Positions 38,027-50,903 of a stretch of 64,000 nucleotides of DNA are shown here, in pieces. The notes under the pieces were generated by a model. It worked only from the letters and a program-made list of their open reading frames with translations. It did not search any database and was not told where the DNA came from. The number at the start of each line of letters is the position of its first letter. The first letter of the stretch is position 1. The stretch comes from Schizophyllum amplum (taxonomy: Eukaryota > Basidiomycota > Agaricomycetes > Agaricales > Schizophyllaceae), in NCBI GenBank assembly GCA_007026445.1, contig VDMD01000004.1:372001-436000 (forward strand), written 5' to 3'. Made by a program: the position numbers and the translations under genes.

Positions 38027-39055
38027 ATGTTGAACACCTTCACCGTTTTCGCCGCTCTGGCGCTGTCCGCGGCCGCGGGGCCTGTACACCCGGCGCCCAA
38101 TGCGTGAGTTGGGTTGTCTTCGTTGCAGTGACATTCCCCAGTCGCTTGTCCACCTCATAAGCCCTGGTGCACTTCAGCAATCGCTCTCTCGCTGCAACCA
38201 CTGCACCCTTCATCGCATCAGGTACTAACATTCTCCCAGCGACACCGCCGCCGTCTACAACTTCAGCGGCTGGGGCGGCAACTGGGGCAACTGGGGCGAG
38301 TGGGGCAACTGGGGCAGCGGCGGGGATGCTAGCGGCGTGTCCGCCTTCCCCAGCGCGTCCGGTGCTGCGAGCTCGGCCACCGCCACCGTCGCGGCATCGT
38401 CGTCCGCTGCGGCCCCCTCCTCCGCCGTCTCGTCCTCCGTTGCGGCTCCGTCCTCCGTTGCCTCCTCCGCCGAGGCTCCCTCCTCCATCGCCTCCTCCGC
38501 CGCGTCCAGCCCTTCCGCCGTCTCCGCCCAGGTCACCGACGACCAGCAGGCATACCTCGACGGGCACAACAACGAGCGCGCGAAGCACGGCGCGGCCGCG
38601 CTCACGTGGTCCGCGGACCTCGCCTCCTACGCGCAGAACTACGGCGCGCAGTGCGTGTGGGAGCACTCGGGTGGGCAGTATGGGGAGAACTTGGCCGCGG
38701 GCACGGGCTTGAGCATCGCGGATGCGATTCAGATGTGGAACAACGAGGCTGGTGAGCAACTTGTCGATTGTGGTCGAAGGAAGAGGGATGCTGATGATGA
38801 TTTCTTTTCTCAGCCGACTATGACGCGAGCAACCCGCAATACTCGCACTGGACGCAGGTGGTGTGGAAGGGCACGACAGAGGTGGGCTGCGCGATGACGA
38901 CCTGCGGGAGCATCGCCGGTATGGATGTGAGTTCGGCCTGCTTCATTTCCGTTGATTTTACTGACTGGCATATCTAGAACGGCAACTTCTATGTCTGCTC
39001 GTACAACCCGCCGGGTAACTACATCGGCGAGTTTGGCGAGAACGTCCAGCCTTGA
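38027..39055 (+). CDS. Secreted CAP/PR-1 (SCP/TAPS) family protein
   Basis: Starts with a signal peptide (MLNTFTVFAALALSAAAGPV). After a ~135-nt intron comes a mature N-terminus of Trp-Gly-Asn repeats (GGNWGNWGEWGNWG), a ~65-residue Ser/Ala/Pro-rich linker likely to be O-glycosylated, and a complete CAP domain: YLDGHNNERAKHGAAALTWS, CVWEHSGGQYGENLA, IQMWNNEA, SHWTQVVWKGTTEVGCAMTT, and GNFYVCSYNPPGNYIGEF. CAP motifs HNxxR, GENLA, HWTQVVW and YxCxYxPPGN are all present. Fungal CAP proteins (Pry type) bind sterols or fatty acids, and some are virulence-related; the ligand here is unknown. Four exons, TGA at 39053-39055. Confidence 0.92.
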
Positions 39056-39546
39056 ATGGCCCGCCTTCGAGGTCAGTCAATGAGCGACACTTCGGCAGTT
39101 CCCAGGTGATTCTGCCGAGTGACGCGCAATGAATTACCATCCACGCTTTGTCTACGCTGGTGTTCCGGCTGGGTAGCTCATGACTAGCGTTCATCTGGTG
39201 TGGCGAGTCGTATATGTACGCCTATGTAGTATCATTTGTATTTATTGGGTTGATCAGCATTTTTGCCTAAACGAGAACAATTGAAGTCTGATCCCGCGTG
39301 TCACATGGGCGGCAGCATACTGCCTTGAGGATCGTCTCTTCGCGCCCTCTTCGCGTCCTCTCAAATCCACAGACGGGCGCCACGCGTGGACCAGGAGAGG
39401 ATGACGATGTGGACGGCTAGCGCGTCGACGTCACTGCATGACGTAGTCACCTCCCTGCGCGATGATTCTCGTCTTTAACTTCGCACCAGCGTTCCCGCTG
39501 TTGCCAACTACCTTCCCCGTCGTCGTCGTCGTCGTCGTCGTCGCCC
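39056..39546. other. Intergenic region upstream of the ErdS gene
   Basis: About 490 bp: 3' flank of the CAP gene, then the ErdS promoter. A GTC trinucleotide run lies directly before the ErdS start codon; no other signal was recognised. Confidence 0.45.
39519..39543 (+). repeat. (GTC)8 microsatellite in the 5' leader
   Basis: About eight tandem GTC units ending 3 nt before the ATG at 39547 of the AspRS-DUF2156 gene, so the repeat lies in its 5' UTR and may be length-variable. Confidence 0.85.
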
Positions 39547-42500
39547 ATGTCGCGCTTCCTCGATAAAGTCAAGAGCCTCCGGCGCTCGCAACCCCACCAA
39601 GAGCCGACGGACCTCAGCCCGAAAGCGACGCCGAGAACGTCGATGCAGAATGGCAATCGAAAGGATAGGTCGAAGAGCCGCGCGAACTCGCGCGACGAGT
39701 CCCGTCCGCGAAGATTGAGGAGATAGAGCGCGTCGTTGCCGAGAAGGAGCCCGAGGAAGTACGCGAGCGATACGGTAGAATGCCGCTCGTTGTGAGCGAG
39801 GAGGACGTGAAGGACGTGGCGCTGACGAGCCTCGACACGATCTCCGCCAAGTCGATCGGCGAAACGATCACATTCCGCGCACGCCTCCATGCGCGACGGA
39901 ACATGAGCTCAAAGCTCGCCTTCTTCGTCTTCCGCCAGAACACCGTCACTTCCAGGGCGTACTTGAGGCGCACGAGCTCGAGACGGACTCGCTCTTCATC
40001 CAATGGTCGGAGCACATCCAACCTGAGGCCATCCTCCAGGTGTCCGGCTACCTCAAAGCGCCGAAGCAGACCGTCAAGTACGCATCACTGCACGACGTCG
40101 AGCTTGCAATCAAGGAAATGCACATCGTTGCAGAGCCGACAGCCAGCCTCCCCTTCCGCCCGTACCAGGTGAACGCGAGCGATCACACCCGTCTCGAGCA
40201 CCGCGTAGTCGACCTCCGCGCCCCCGCTTCCAACGCCCTCTTCCGCCTCAACGCGGCCGTTTGCCGCTACTTCCGCAACTACCTCGATGGGCAGGGCTTC
40301 ATCGAAATCCACACCCCCAAGCTCCAGGGATCTGCGACCGAGTCTGGCTCCAGCGTCTTCACCGTCGAGTACTTCGGCCGCAAGGCCTTCCTCGCGCAGA
40401 GTCCACAGCTCGCGAAGCAAATGGCCATCTCCTCGGATATGGGACGTGTCTTCGAGATTGGCCCAGTCTTCCGCGCGGAGAACTCGAATACTCATCGACA
40501 TCTCACCGAGTACACGGGACTGGACGTGGAGATGGCGTTTAAGCACCATTACCACGAGACCATGTACCTTCTCATCGACCTCATCAAGTCTATCTTCAAG
40601 AACGTGTACGCGAACTGCCGACCTCAGATCGAGGCCCTCAAGGAGGCATTCCCTCACGATGACCTCGTATGGACGGAGGAAACGCCAGTCATTCCATTCG
40701 CGGAGGGTATCCGAATGCTCAAGGAGAGCGGCTGGGAAGGCGACGTGCGTGACGCACCTGCACGATCGTTCGCGTTGACTTACTCTTGCTGCAGGTGTCC
40801 GAGGATGACGATCTGGGTACCCGCGACGAGATCCGCCTTGGCGAGCTCGTCAAGGAAAAGTATAACGTACGTATATACCTTTGTCCCGTTTGCAGTCTTG
40901 TGCTCAGCAACTTTGTAGACCGACTTCTACGTCTTGGACAAGTTCCCCGTGGCTGCCCGACCCTTCTACGCCATGCTTGATCCAAACGACAAGCGCTTCA
41001 CGAACAGCTTTGATATGTTCATTCGCGGGCAGGGTAGGTGTTGTCCTTAACAGCGCTCGCGACCTCGCCTCACTTTTGAATGACAGAAATCCTTACTGGC
41101 GGGCAACGCATTCACGAGCCGGGCGCGCTGTTGAGGCGAATGCGCGACGCAGGTATCGTTCCTGCAGGTTCGTTAGAGGAGTATATGAAGGCATTCGAAT
41201 GGGGCTGCCCTCCACATGCCGGCGCTGGACTCGGTCTTGAGCGCGTCATCATGCTCATGTTCAAGCTGGGTAACATCAGGTTTGCCAGCATGTTCCCGCG
41301 CGACCCGAAGAGCTTGCCAGAGAAGGTATGTCTTTCGGCGAAGCTGGCGAAATGACCTTTTAATGACCGCGCGTACAGGTGATGCCGCCGCCGCCCCTCT
41401 TCCACCCCGATTGCGACACGACCCATCCACCTTGGGTCAAGAAGCCCTTGGCGGAGGCGCAGACGGGTACCGTCGCGACCACTGCTAGCTCGTCGCCCTC
41501 AAGTAGCAGCATCCTTGCGGCTCCGCAGACAGAGCTGACGGACGAGGAGATCGAGCGGTTGATGCCCCTCACGCATCTTATCGCAAACTACGGCGACGCA
41601 TCCAACACGAGCGCGCTGGACCAGCGCTATAGAGTATGGCGTTCGCGTACGAGTGGCGCGGCGGTCGGATACTCGAAGGGCAAGGGCGGTTACGTAATCG
41701 TTGTTGGGAACCCGTTGTGCGACGTCAGCCAGTACAAGGAGACGATCGACGAGTTTTTGCCATGGCTCAAGAAGCACGTGGGGAAGCCAATCTGGATTCT
41801 GGTTTCCGGTGAGGTGAGTAATGACCTATCGTTAAGAGGACGCTGCAGGCTTATAATCATGCGTAGGTCGAGCGTATTCTCGCAGAGAACTACGACTGGC
41901 GATGCATCTCCTGCGTCGCAGAAGACCGCATTGACCCGAAGGTCAACCGCGGGCACGACGACGCGGTTGTCATGCGCAAGGCTCGTCACGCAAAGCGAGC
42001 CGCGATGCATGTCGTACAAACGCAGCAAGGCCAGCTCCCTGCACCTGAGTTGATGGAGAGGGTCGACAAGCGCATCGAGGAATGGAAAAACAGTACGCAC
42101 GACCCAGTTTACCGTAGAACGTCACCTTAACCCGCATACGCAGACCGCAACACGTCGGGCAAGCAGGTGCATCTTACGGACGTCGCGCCGTGGGTCGATT
42201 TCGAACACCGCACGTACTTCATCGCGCTCGGCCCCGCGTCCGGACACGACGCCGCACAGGCAGAGAAGGCTGGTGGTGTGACTGGGGGTGAAGACGGCCC
42301 GAAGATCGACACCGAGGAGGTCGTGCATGGACTCGTCGTGCTTGCGCAGCTGTCGCGCAAGCACGGGTACCAGATTAAATGGGCCATGGAGTTCCCGGAT
42401 GCGATCTCCGGAACTACCGAGGTGGGTCCTAGCTTTTGCAGTATTCTATGTGAGGTCTGACAAAAATTTGGTATAGGCGACTGTATTGGAAGCTCTCGAT

Positions 42501-43174
42501 TGGGCGTCGGAGCACGGCGCGGAGAGCGTCACCTTCGGCACCGGTGCTACCGCGCACGTCGAGATCGACGCCAAGCACGGCCTCGCGGGCAAGCGTGTCC
42601 TGATCAAGATGCTTCAGCATACCTACCACACTATCGCCACCGAGTTGAAGCTGCTCAACAAGAGCGAGTTCCGGTTCGTAGCATCGTAAAACTGCCTTCT
42701 CTTCCTTTCTTAATATTTTATAGGCACAAGATGGGCGCGAACGAGGACCCCGTTTGGCTATGCTTCCCCAAGCGCAGCCTAGGCCCGCGCGGTATTCGTG
42801 CTCTCATCGCATTCTTCCAAGGAGGCGAGGATACCGATAGCAAGAAGGACAGGGAAACCAGTCACACCAATGGCCTACAATGGTCCTCAACGCGCGAGAG
42901 CGTCGACGCGAGAGCCCGCTCGGCGCCCACGCCGACGGACGTCGCAGGCAACTACGCGCTTGCTCCGATGGTGTCGCTGAAGGAGCACCCGGACCCGAGC
43001 AAGGACACGATATCGGGAGTGCGTTCCCAGTTCTCGGGCGCGAGCGACACGGAGGAGACGGAGGAGGAAGATTACGACGGCGATGTGTACGAGTATGGGC
43101 GCGCGGATATCGACCGCGCGCGGGATAAGCACGTCAAGAACGTGGGTGGCTTGGAGGAGGCCCCTAAGGAGTAG
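39547..43174 (+). CDS. erdS: Fused aspartyl-tRNA synthetase-DUF2156 protein, ergosteryl-3-beta-O-L-aspartate synthase type
   Basis: Two activities in one chain. The N-terminal ~600 residues are a eukaryotic cytosolic class IIb AspRS: OB fold ([39 protein letters not shown]), then [20 protein letters not shown], motif 2 ([20 protein letters not shown]), [20 protein letters not shown] and motif 3 ([20 protein letters not shown]). It continues without a stop through [20 protein letters not shown] into a DUF2156 (Fem/MprF-like aminoacyl-tRNA transferase) domain: [60 protein letters not shown]. This architecture is known in fungal ErdS, which makes Asp-tRNA and transfers Asp to ergosterol. Nine exons; 1-nt deletions at about 39705 and 39950 interrupt the N-terminal part. 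The ~90-residue tail is acidic and disordered; TAG at 43172-43174. Confidence 0.93.
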
Positions 43175-43741
43175 GTGAATGCGCTGTTTCGACAGTCAGC
43201 AACTGTATACCATAGGTTCGTTCCGTTGTTTCCTTTGCCTCAACATTGACTGACTGTCTGCTGCAGAACTTATTCCCCGTGACCGTGTACATCACTCCGT
43301 CCGCGTACACCAAGGACACTATCTTCCCAGTTACCCATTTACCCAAACATGACCGGTACCCGCTCGTTCCACCTTATACCTTCTGCTCTTTTGTAGCCGT
43401 ATACATACACGTACGCGACGCGCTATGACCACCCCGCTCACATTTCATTATCTGTTACCGCTTACATCTCCATCTCCTGCTTACTTGCGGAACTCTCATG
43501 TATATTCACTGTATGCCCTCTAGTTATTGTTGTAATATGCACGCCTTGTTAGGCGAATTGCTTGAACGCCGGTCAGATGAGAGATAATTTTGCACGACGC
43601 AAGCACCCCGCTACTGCTACATACATAAAAGTCCTACACAGGGTGACTAGTTTCTGGCCTTCCCAAGCAGTCGTTCTTCCTACTTAGCTGCTGCTTAAAA
43701 GTGGCATGAGACGCTTCGCGGGTTACGTTGATGGATTGAAA
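43175..43741. other. Convergent 3' flanks (ErdS and F-box gene)
   Basis: About 570 bp between convergent genes. AT-richer than the neighbours; no gene or RNA signature seen. Confidence 0.45.
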
Positions 43742-45066
43742 TCACCGAGCAGTAGCGGAGAAGAGTTGGATGCCCTGTATCGCGAGAAGGGAAGTCACGG
43801 CCGTCCCGAACCGTTGCCATTCCGCGACGTCCTCCTCTCTCCACGCAACGACCACCTTTCGCAGGGATAACTGCCGCCGCGCCGCCTGGGCGGAGAGCAG
43901 GGGCAGGTCCGACGGCTTGATGGACGTCGGACGAATGATGTATAGCGATTGGAGGGAGAGGGGCGCGTTCTCCAGGAGTGCTTTCGTGGCGAGGTCGTCA
44001 TCGAATTCCAGGGATCGCAGCTCCGGCAATTGCACGGAGAGCTGGTCGAGAAGACCGGCCGTTTGTATGATTACTCGCTCCACCCTCCGAAGATGCGGAT
44101 ATCCCAGGATGGTGAGATCCTGCAAATGAGCGATATGCTCGATGGCATGCGTGAATGCGTTGGTGGTGATGTGTAGCCCAGGCTCGTGTCCCGCAAAGTC
44201 AATGGAGAGGCTCGTAAGGGTGTTGGTCGAGAAATGTAGGAGTCTGGAGAGTGACTGGGCGGAGAGGTTGCCTGCATGGAGACTGAGGGATTCTAAAGGA
44301 ATGTCTACAGGGCCAGAGTAACTCCTCCCGGGTGCGTAGCTGTAATTGTCCAGGGATAGATGCTTGATCTTGGTGGACAGCATGGGTGCGCCTCCGGGTC
44401 CCGCGACGTTCATGAACCGGTCGAGTGCGTCGAGGTCCAGAAAGTGGTAGTCCATGTTGTTTTTAGCACACAAGCCGAGTTCGACGACTCGGGACGAGCG
44501 CAACATGACCTTTTCGTGGATCTCGCGGCTTCTTTCGAAAGGTACGACAACGCTGGTGATCCACGTACACTGTTCGAGACATTCCAAGAAGAAGTGGTCG
44601 ACCTGTCGTTTTTCTATGCTCGGTAGGCCGAAGACGCGGCGACCTGATCCCATACGAGGCGTGAGGATGAGACGACGGACCATCGGAGTGAGTCCATCTG
44701 CGTCTCTATTGCGAGGCACATGGTACCCTCTGTCTCTCCCAATCGTCCTGCAGAACAGGTACATCTGCTCTACAGTCTCGAAGCGAGGGCTCTGGTAGAG
44801 CATAGGGTTGATGTGCTGACGCAACGCGCGCGACCCCGCCAGCGCGGCAGCGGCGGCTTGCGACTTCTTGATGTCGTCGTCTATGTCCCCGTACTTGATG
44901 ATGGCGCTATTGAGATCATTCCTAAATGCGAGGAGGTAGTCCGCGATGCGCGTAATGACATCCAAAGGGAGTGCGGGGTTTAGTGGATGGGGGCCAGGCT
45001 GAGAGGGAACATAAGTCGGTCATACGTCGTATGTTTGACATATATTGCATTTACCTGGACGTCCAT
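43742..45066 (-). CDS. F-box-like/leucine-rich protein, 2 exons
   Basis: About 420 residues. The first exon is only 12 nt (ATG GAC GTC CAG, 45055-45066); a 56-nt intron (44999-45054) leads to NPALPLDVITRIADYLLAFR, the degenerate F-box opening (L-P-x-D-x-I-x-x-I-A/V-D-Y/H-L). An ALAGSRALRQHINPMLYQSP segment completes the F-box-like motif. The rest has spaced leucine-rich segments (LSTKIKHLSLDNYSY, PLESLSLHAGNLSAQSL, TNTLTSLSIDFAG, LQDLTILGYPHLRRVERVII, LPELRSLEFDD). It presumably acts as an SCF substrate receptor, inferred from family membership. No ATG precedes the F-box without the short first exon, which supports the splice. Confidence 0.65.
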
Positions 45067-45487
45067 AGCCAGAATTTATGGGGAGAACCGAGAGCTTGGA
45101 TTTCCGTAAGCCAGCGGCGCCTGGCGTGGTGGGGGGGAGACGAAAACCTGCACGACCTGGATAACAGTACCTCGATCGTCAGGCGGAAGCATTTTGATAG
45201 CGGGCCCGGAAAGGCGCAGTGACGCAAAACAGAGGTTAGCAAAAGTTCGTATAAACATACCATCCATGTATCTAGTCCAACTGCGAACTTCGAAGATGAA
45301 GATTGAAGTTGATCGTTGAGTGAAGTCGAGGACGCGCACTGTGGCGTGAGAAATCAAGGATACCAACTTTTTCTCCTTTTGGGATATCTGCATGTGCATC
45401 ACGGCCCACCTCGTGCTTGAGCTCACTGCTTCTTCTTCTTCAACGACGACGACTACCTAGCTTCCCATCTTCAATACCGAGGTCATC
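45067..45487. promoter_or_regulatory. Divergent promoter region (F-box gene / membrane protein)
   Basis: 420 bp between the two divergent start codons. A minus-strand frame (45076-45426) crosses it but has no recognisable protein signature and was not called. Confidence 0.4.
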
Positions 45488-47336
45488 ATGCCGAGCGCTC
45501 AACGGAACGAGCGCACCCCTTTGTTGGCACCTTCGTCCAACAAACGCACCCCCAGATCTCGCAGGCCGAGTAACGCGAGCACCGCACCCTCATCCTCTGG
45601 CACTCGCAGCGGCGACGCGCGCCCTCGCAGGGAGAATGTCCCGCCTCGCCCGCGCCCTGTCTCTATTGCCGCTGTCCTTGAGTCCCAAGAGTCCTCCCAG
45701 GCCGGCTTCCTCGACTACGTGCGCAACCGCTTCGATCTCGACAGCGAGACCCCCGCGGTTCGCGCGTCCCTGACCCTTCTTCTGCTGCTGCAATACCGGC
45801 GCTCGCTGAAGGATACGCTGGCGAAGGGGAGGAATGACGTGATTGGCAGCTCTGCGACGGTACGGCAGGCCCAGACGGACCTGGTGTCCGTCGATGAGCA
45901 GGATATTCCAGCGGTGCTGAAGACGCTGGAGGACGATATCGCGCGAGAGGAGGAGCTGTGGGATGTGCTGTGGATCAGCTGGCTTAGAGAGGATGGGCGC
46001 GACGGGAGGTTGCGGGGTACGTGGTTGCTCGTTGCTTACTGGGACGTCGGTTAATGATGCTCATAGTCGTCGACTTTCTGTACGCGGACGACGCGGCTCC
46101 GGAAGTCCTCCTCAAGCACCGTCTGGTCGCTCACACGCTTGAACGGCACTGGATTCATGGAGCGCCCAGCCGGCATGGTGCATCACACACAGTCTGGCAG
46201 CGCTTCGACGCGCTCTGCACACCTCGGTACGTCCCCGTCCTTCCGTCCCCTGGCTAATTCTGATCAATCTTAGATTAAACCTGCTGTCGCACAACGTCTC
46301 TCTCTGGATATACTTTGCGTTGCTGGCCAGCTACCTCATCCATCCACCGCGACGACATCGAATTCTCCCCGACTCGCCGCTGCAGACGTATGGCGCTCGT
46401 GAATGCTTCCTCCTACTGTTCTCGCTAGGCGTCGGTCTCAACCGCGGGCCATGGTCCGCCCTACATGCGCTCTCGGGCATCATGACGCTCGTCACATTTT
46501 CAACGACCTTGCCCGACGTGCCGTACCCGACGCAAGATACTTTCTCGCCGCTGCTGGTATCGTTCACGCTTACCTTCGTGGCATTCCACATACCGAACTC
46601 GCCTGCGTCGCCTTTTCTGCTGCTCACACGAACCTCTCGAGCCTGGCCACTTGCTCTGTTTCTATGGGATAACATCGTTCAAGTACTATTCCCAGCCATC
46701 GCAGTGCTTCTCCCCTCATTCCTCCTCATCTCCTTCCTACTCACCGCGGCCCTGAACACGACACCCTACGAAGGACCGGACACGGTGCTTTTCGAAACCA
46801 TATCGAATGTTATTGGAATATTCAACGATACTACCTTTACGACCCCAATGGAGACAAGGGAGACGCTTTTCATGTTGTTGCTAGCCGTCATCGCATGCAT
46901 GGCGGGTGTAGTCTTCTTGGCGTGCACGAGGGCCCCTTCGACTGTGGCCGACCTCTCCATTGAACCTTGGGAGCGATATGGTCCGCTGGTGGGCGCACGG
47001 ATGAGACAGCTCTTCGCGCAGGCGGTCGTAACGTACTCCATGGCGTCGTCGATGGAGGGGACTATCACCGGGACACGGATAAAAACAGGATTCGGTCGAC
47101 CTCTTTACATGTTCCCCCCTCCCCTCAACCTCGTGCATTTGCTCCTCGTAGTCGGGCCTCGTACGGCTGGACGTCTTTTCGCGAGAGGTCCACGGAGCCC
47201 GCTACGAGGAGAGGGAGAGAATCGGTTTATTGGGGTTGTGGGTTCTACAGAAGCGGTCTTGTGGCGGATATTGGTTGGACCATTGGCTTTGACGTTGTGG
47301 GCGCTGTCTTGGGTTATTACGCGTGCTGTCAAGTAG
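45488..47336 (+). CDS. Polytopic integral membrane protein of unknown function
   Basis: About 580 residues in three exons, function not recognised. The N-terminal ~90 residues are basic and Ser-rich (MPSAQRNERTPLLAPSSNKR; the ERTPLL sequence resembles an acidic-dileucine sorting signal). A soluble stretch follows (RQAQTDLVSVDEQDIPAVLK, DDIAREEELWDVLWISWLRE), then HNVSLWIYFALLASYLI and about seven further hydrophobic segments (ECFLLLFSLGVGL, FSPLLVSFTLTFVAFHI, IVQVLFPAIAVLLPSFLLIS, TLFMLLLAVIACMAGVVFLA, ILVGPLALTLWALSWVI). Introns at 46019 and 46229. Pattern and length suggest an endomembrane protein; substrate and role cannot be inferred. TAG at 47334-47336. Confidence 0.65.
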
Positions 47337-47545
47337 TGGCGGCGGTCCGCCGTGCCGGAAACGCGTAAGTCTATAGGACAAGCTGCCGTTTGCCGCGCAG
47401 AATATATACAGACGCTGTACTTCATCTATACGCGTATTCCTTGTCCTTTCCCCTCGGGAAGAGTCGGTCGAACGGCGCCCCGTCGTGCACACGGATCACA
47501 ACTTCGGCTCCAGACCGCAAAAAGGAAGGATCCGAAACTGAAATC

Positions 47546-48902
<1,357 letters not shown>

Positions 48903-49164
48903 GAGCTTCTTGGATGATAGATCTAGGGTGAAAGTACTGTACTGCTTGCATATACCGATGCTTTGAATAATGCTTCCAGTGCTTGTCTGCGGCTTGCAGC
49001 GACGCATGGTCCAAACCTGGGGAGTGCTTCAATATGGCCATCTGTGCGACCGGTCGGCCTGCGATAGACAAGCCTTCCAGAAACTGAAATCGAGCTCAAG
49101 TACTGGCTTTTTGAGCTGTAGCAGCTCAAATAGGTCGTCACGCGCCTTATAACTGGGTCGAAGG

Positions 49165-49364
49165 TAGTCTCGTAAACCATCCTCTAGTAAACTAGAGTCT
49201 GGAACTACCTGTGGGGGCGGAAGGGGGATAGCCTCGGAGTTTGAATCACGGCCATTTTGGCAGCGTTTTGTGACGTCATCTGCTACTTTTTGTGCGCGTC
49301 TTGGGCTTGCGAATTCAAACTCCGAGGTTACCCCCCCTCCGCCCCCGTAAGAGGTTCCAGACTA
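49165..49364. mobile_element. MITE-like 200-bp element with 9-bp flanking direct repeat
   Basis: GGTCGAAGG occurs immediately outside both ends (49156-49164 and 49365-49373). The element starts TAGTCT and ends AGACTA. Inside, two long imperfect inverted arms face each other: AGTCTGGAAC...GGGGGCGGA...CCTCGGAGTTTGAAT (from 49196) against its reverse complement ending at 49363. No coding capacity. A 9-bp duplication would fit a Mutator-like or similar cut-and-paste element; class assignment is inference. Confidence 0.65.
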
Positions 49365-50812
49365 GGTCGAAGGTGCTCCTAAGATTCCCTTCGCCCGAGT
49401 CTCTTTGAAGCGATCGGCTATGCTGCTAGCCGGTCATCACAGGTCAGTAAATTACTGAAGCTGAAGTGCAGTGACTTCGATCTTTGCCGCTCCGCGCCTG
49501 GGCATAACGGCCCTCGCGCTTTGGCGGGGACAAGAACCATTCCTCGTCTTACGAACTTTGCGCAACTTCGGCACCACTAGACAGTCCAAATACAGCCCTT
49601 GGACAGTCCACACACGCCTCCCCCCTTTATTGCTTGCATTCAGACAGAGACCATATATGTTGGGTTCGGAAAGCGTGCAACGTTGACGAGGCCTGAAGCT
49701 GAAGCCTGAGGCATTGATGAACTCGGCCTCGTCCGCAAGTCTGCAAATACAAGCAAACATTGAGCAAACAGAATCTGTATAGAGCAAGTTCGGAGAACGC
49801 CGGTGACGGCCTGTGACGGCTCTGTCACTGAAATTATCATGCTTGTCGAGTCACGAGGTCGCACTTTCAAGTTCACCAACCGGTCACCGACTCTCGCGAA
49901 GGCATTCTCCTTGCACTTCTTTTTTATGCACGTGCGGATAATACTGTCCAGTGATAACCTGTTCTGTGAACGCTGTACATACGGCCTGACTTGTCTATGA
50001 AGCGAGTCGTTCCCTTTGACGAGGAAAGGAAGAGAGGAAACTTAGATCTACTTAGCCCTGGACATTCACCGGTTCACCGCCTACGCCGGCTGCCAGACAG
50101 TGAATGCCGTCGACTGATTTATGTCTGCCTCTGTGCCTGCACGCGGCCGCTGCACCGGGGCCGTAGGGCCCATTCAACAGTCCTACAGAGTTATGCCTGC
50201 TCTTTGCTCTTTCGAGTACTGCTATGAGCAAGCTCACCGCTCAATGAGGCCCTCTACTCGCCCGGCGGATACAAGACCATGCACTGGTCGAGGGCATCAT
50301 CGTGGACTCTTGTGCTGTCCCCTGGCTGTTCCCAGCGAAGACGGCACGGCCCGCCATCTCTCCGCCCTGAACCAGTCCCCGCACGATCAACATTTCACAC
50401 TGCGGCCTATTGACCAGTCCATGGCAGAGCCGTGCCCGCATAATGAACCCAGGCTGCGAAACCGGACGCGTCGTACCGCACACTCGGGGAGCGCGCCCGC
50501 CTCCCCGCGGCCGCACCTTCGGCGTCGCCCCTCCGTCTGCCACCAACAAATACTCAATAAACGGCATCGCAATTCTGGCCCCGGCACGGCTGGTCGACGT
50601 GCATATCCCAGGCATATCCTCGCGTAACGGATTCCTCGACAACTCCTCGAACAGTCACGCTGATCTGGCCACTCGGCCAGACACCGGGCGCGCGCGCTCT
50701 CCTGCGCTGCCCCTGGCCTTGCACGCACGATCTGCACCGTGCCTGCGGTCGCGCGATATATTCGCTATTACAGGGTCTACCGCCGTTCAGTGCACTGTCC
50801 TCCGCGAAATAG

Positions 50813-50820
50813 TATATAAG
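50813..50820 (+). promoter_or_regulatory. TATA box of thaumatin-like gene 1
   Basis: TATATAAG, 84 bp before the ATG at 50904, at nearly the same distance as in the paralogue (83-90 bp). Confidence 0.65.
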
Positions 50821-50903
50821 GTAGGGTGGAGGAGAACAACTCATCGGCCCAGCCAAACACCTCAGACTTCCAACCTCAGTCACCTTCCTCTACTTTTACG
50901 ACA

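Larger units (their letters stand above)
48903..50903. other. 2-kb gene-poor region with a MITE and the thaumatin-like promoter
   Basis: No gene could be supported over 2 kb. It holds the 3' flank of the reductase, the 200-bp element at 49165-49364, and the promoter of the following thaumatin-like gene with a TATA box at 50813-50820. Several short frames at 50100-50900 overlap on both strands and lack any signature. Confidence 0.5.

Noticed and set aside
38040..38759. 239-residue minus-strand Gly/Arg-rich frame
   Set aside because: Reverse complement of the Ser/Ala-rich linker of the CAP gene; simple-sequence shadow.
39519..39543. Possible CRISPR-like or satellite repeat
   Set aside because: A plain GTC microsatellite without spacers; no CRISPR array exists in the window, as expected for a eukaryote.
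45076..45426. 116-residue minus-strand frame upstream of the F-box gene
   Set aside because: The F-box gene has a better 12-nt first exon at 45055-45066; this frame has no recognisable content.
50100..50900. Overlapping frames of 110-170 residues on both strands
   Set aside because: Mutually overlapping, no splice-coherent model, no motif; the region better fits the promoter of the thaumatin-like gene.
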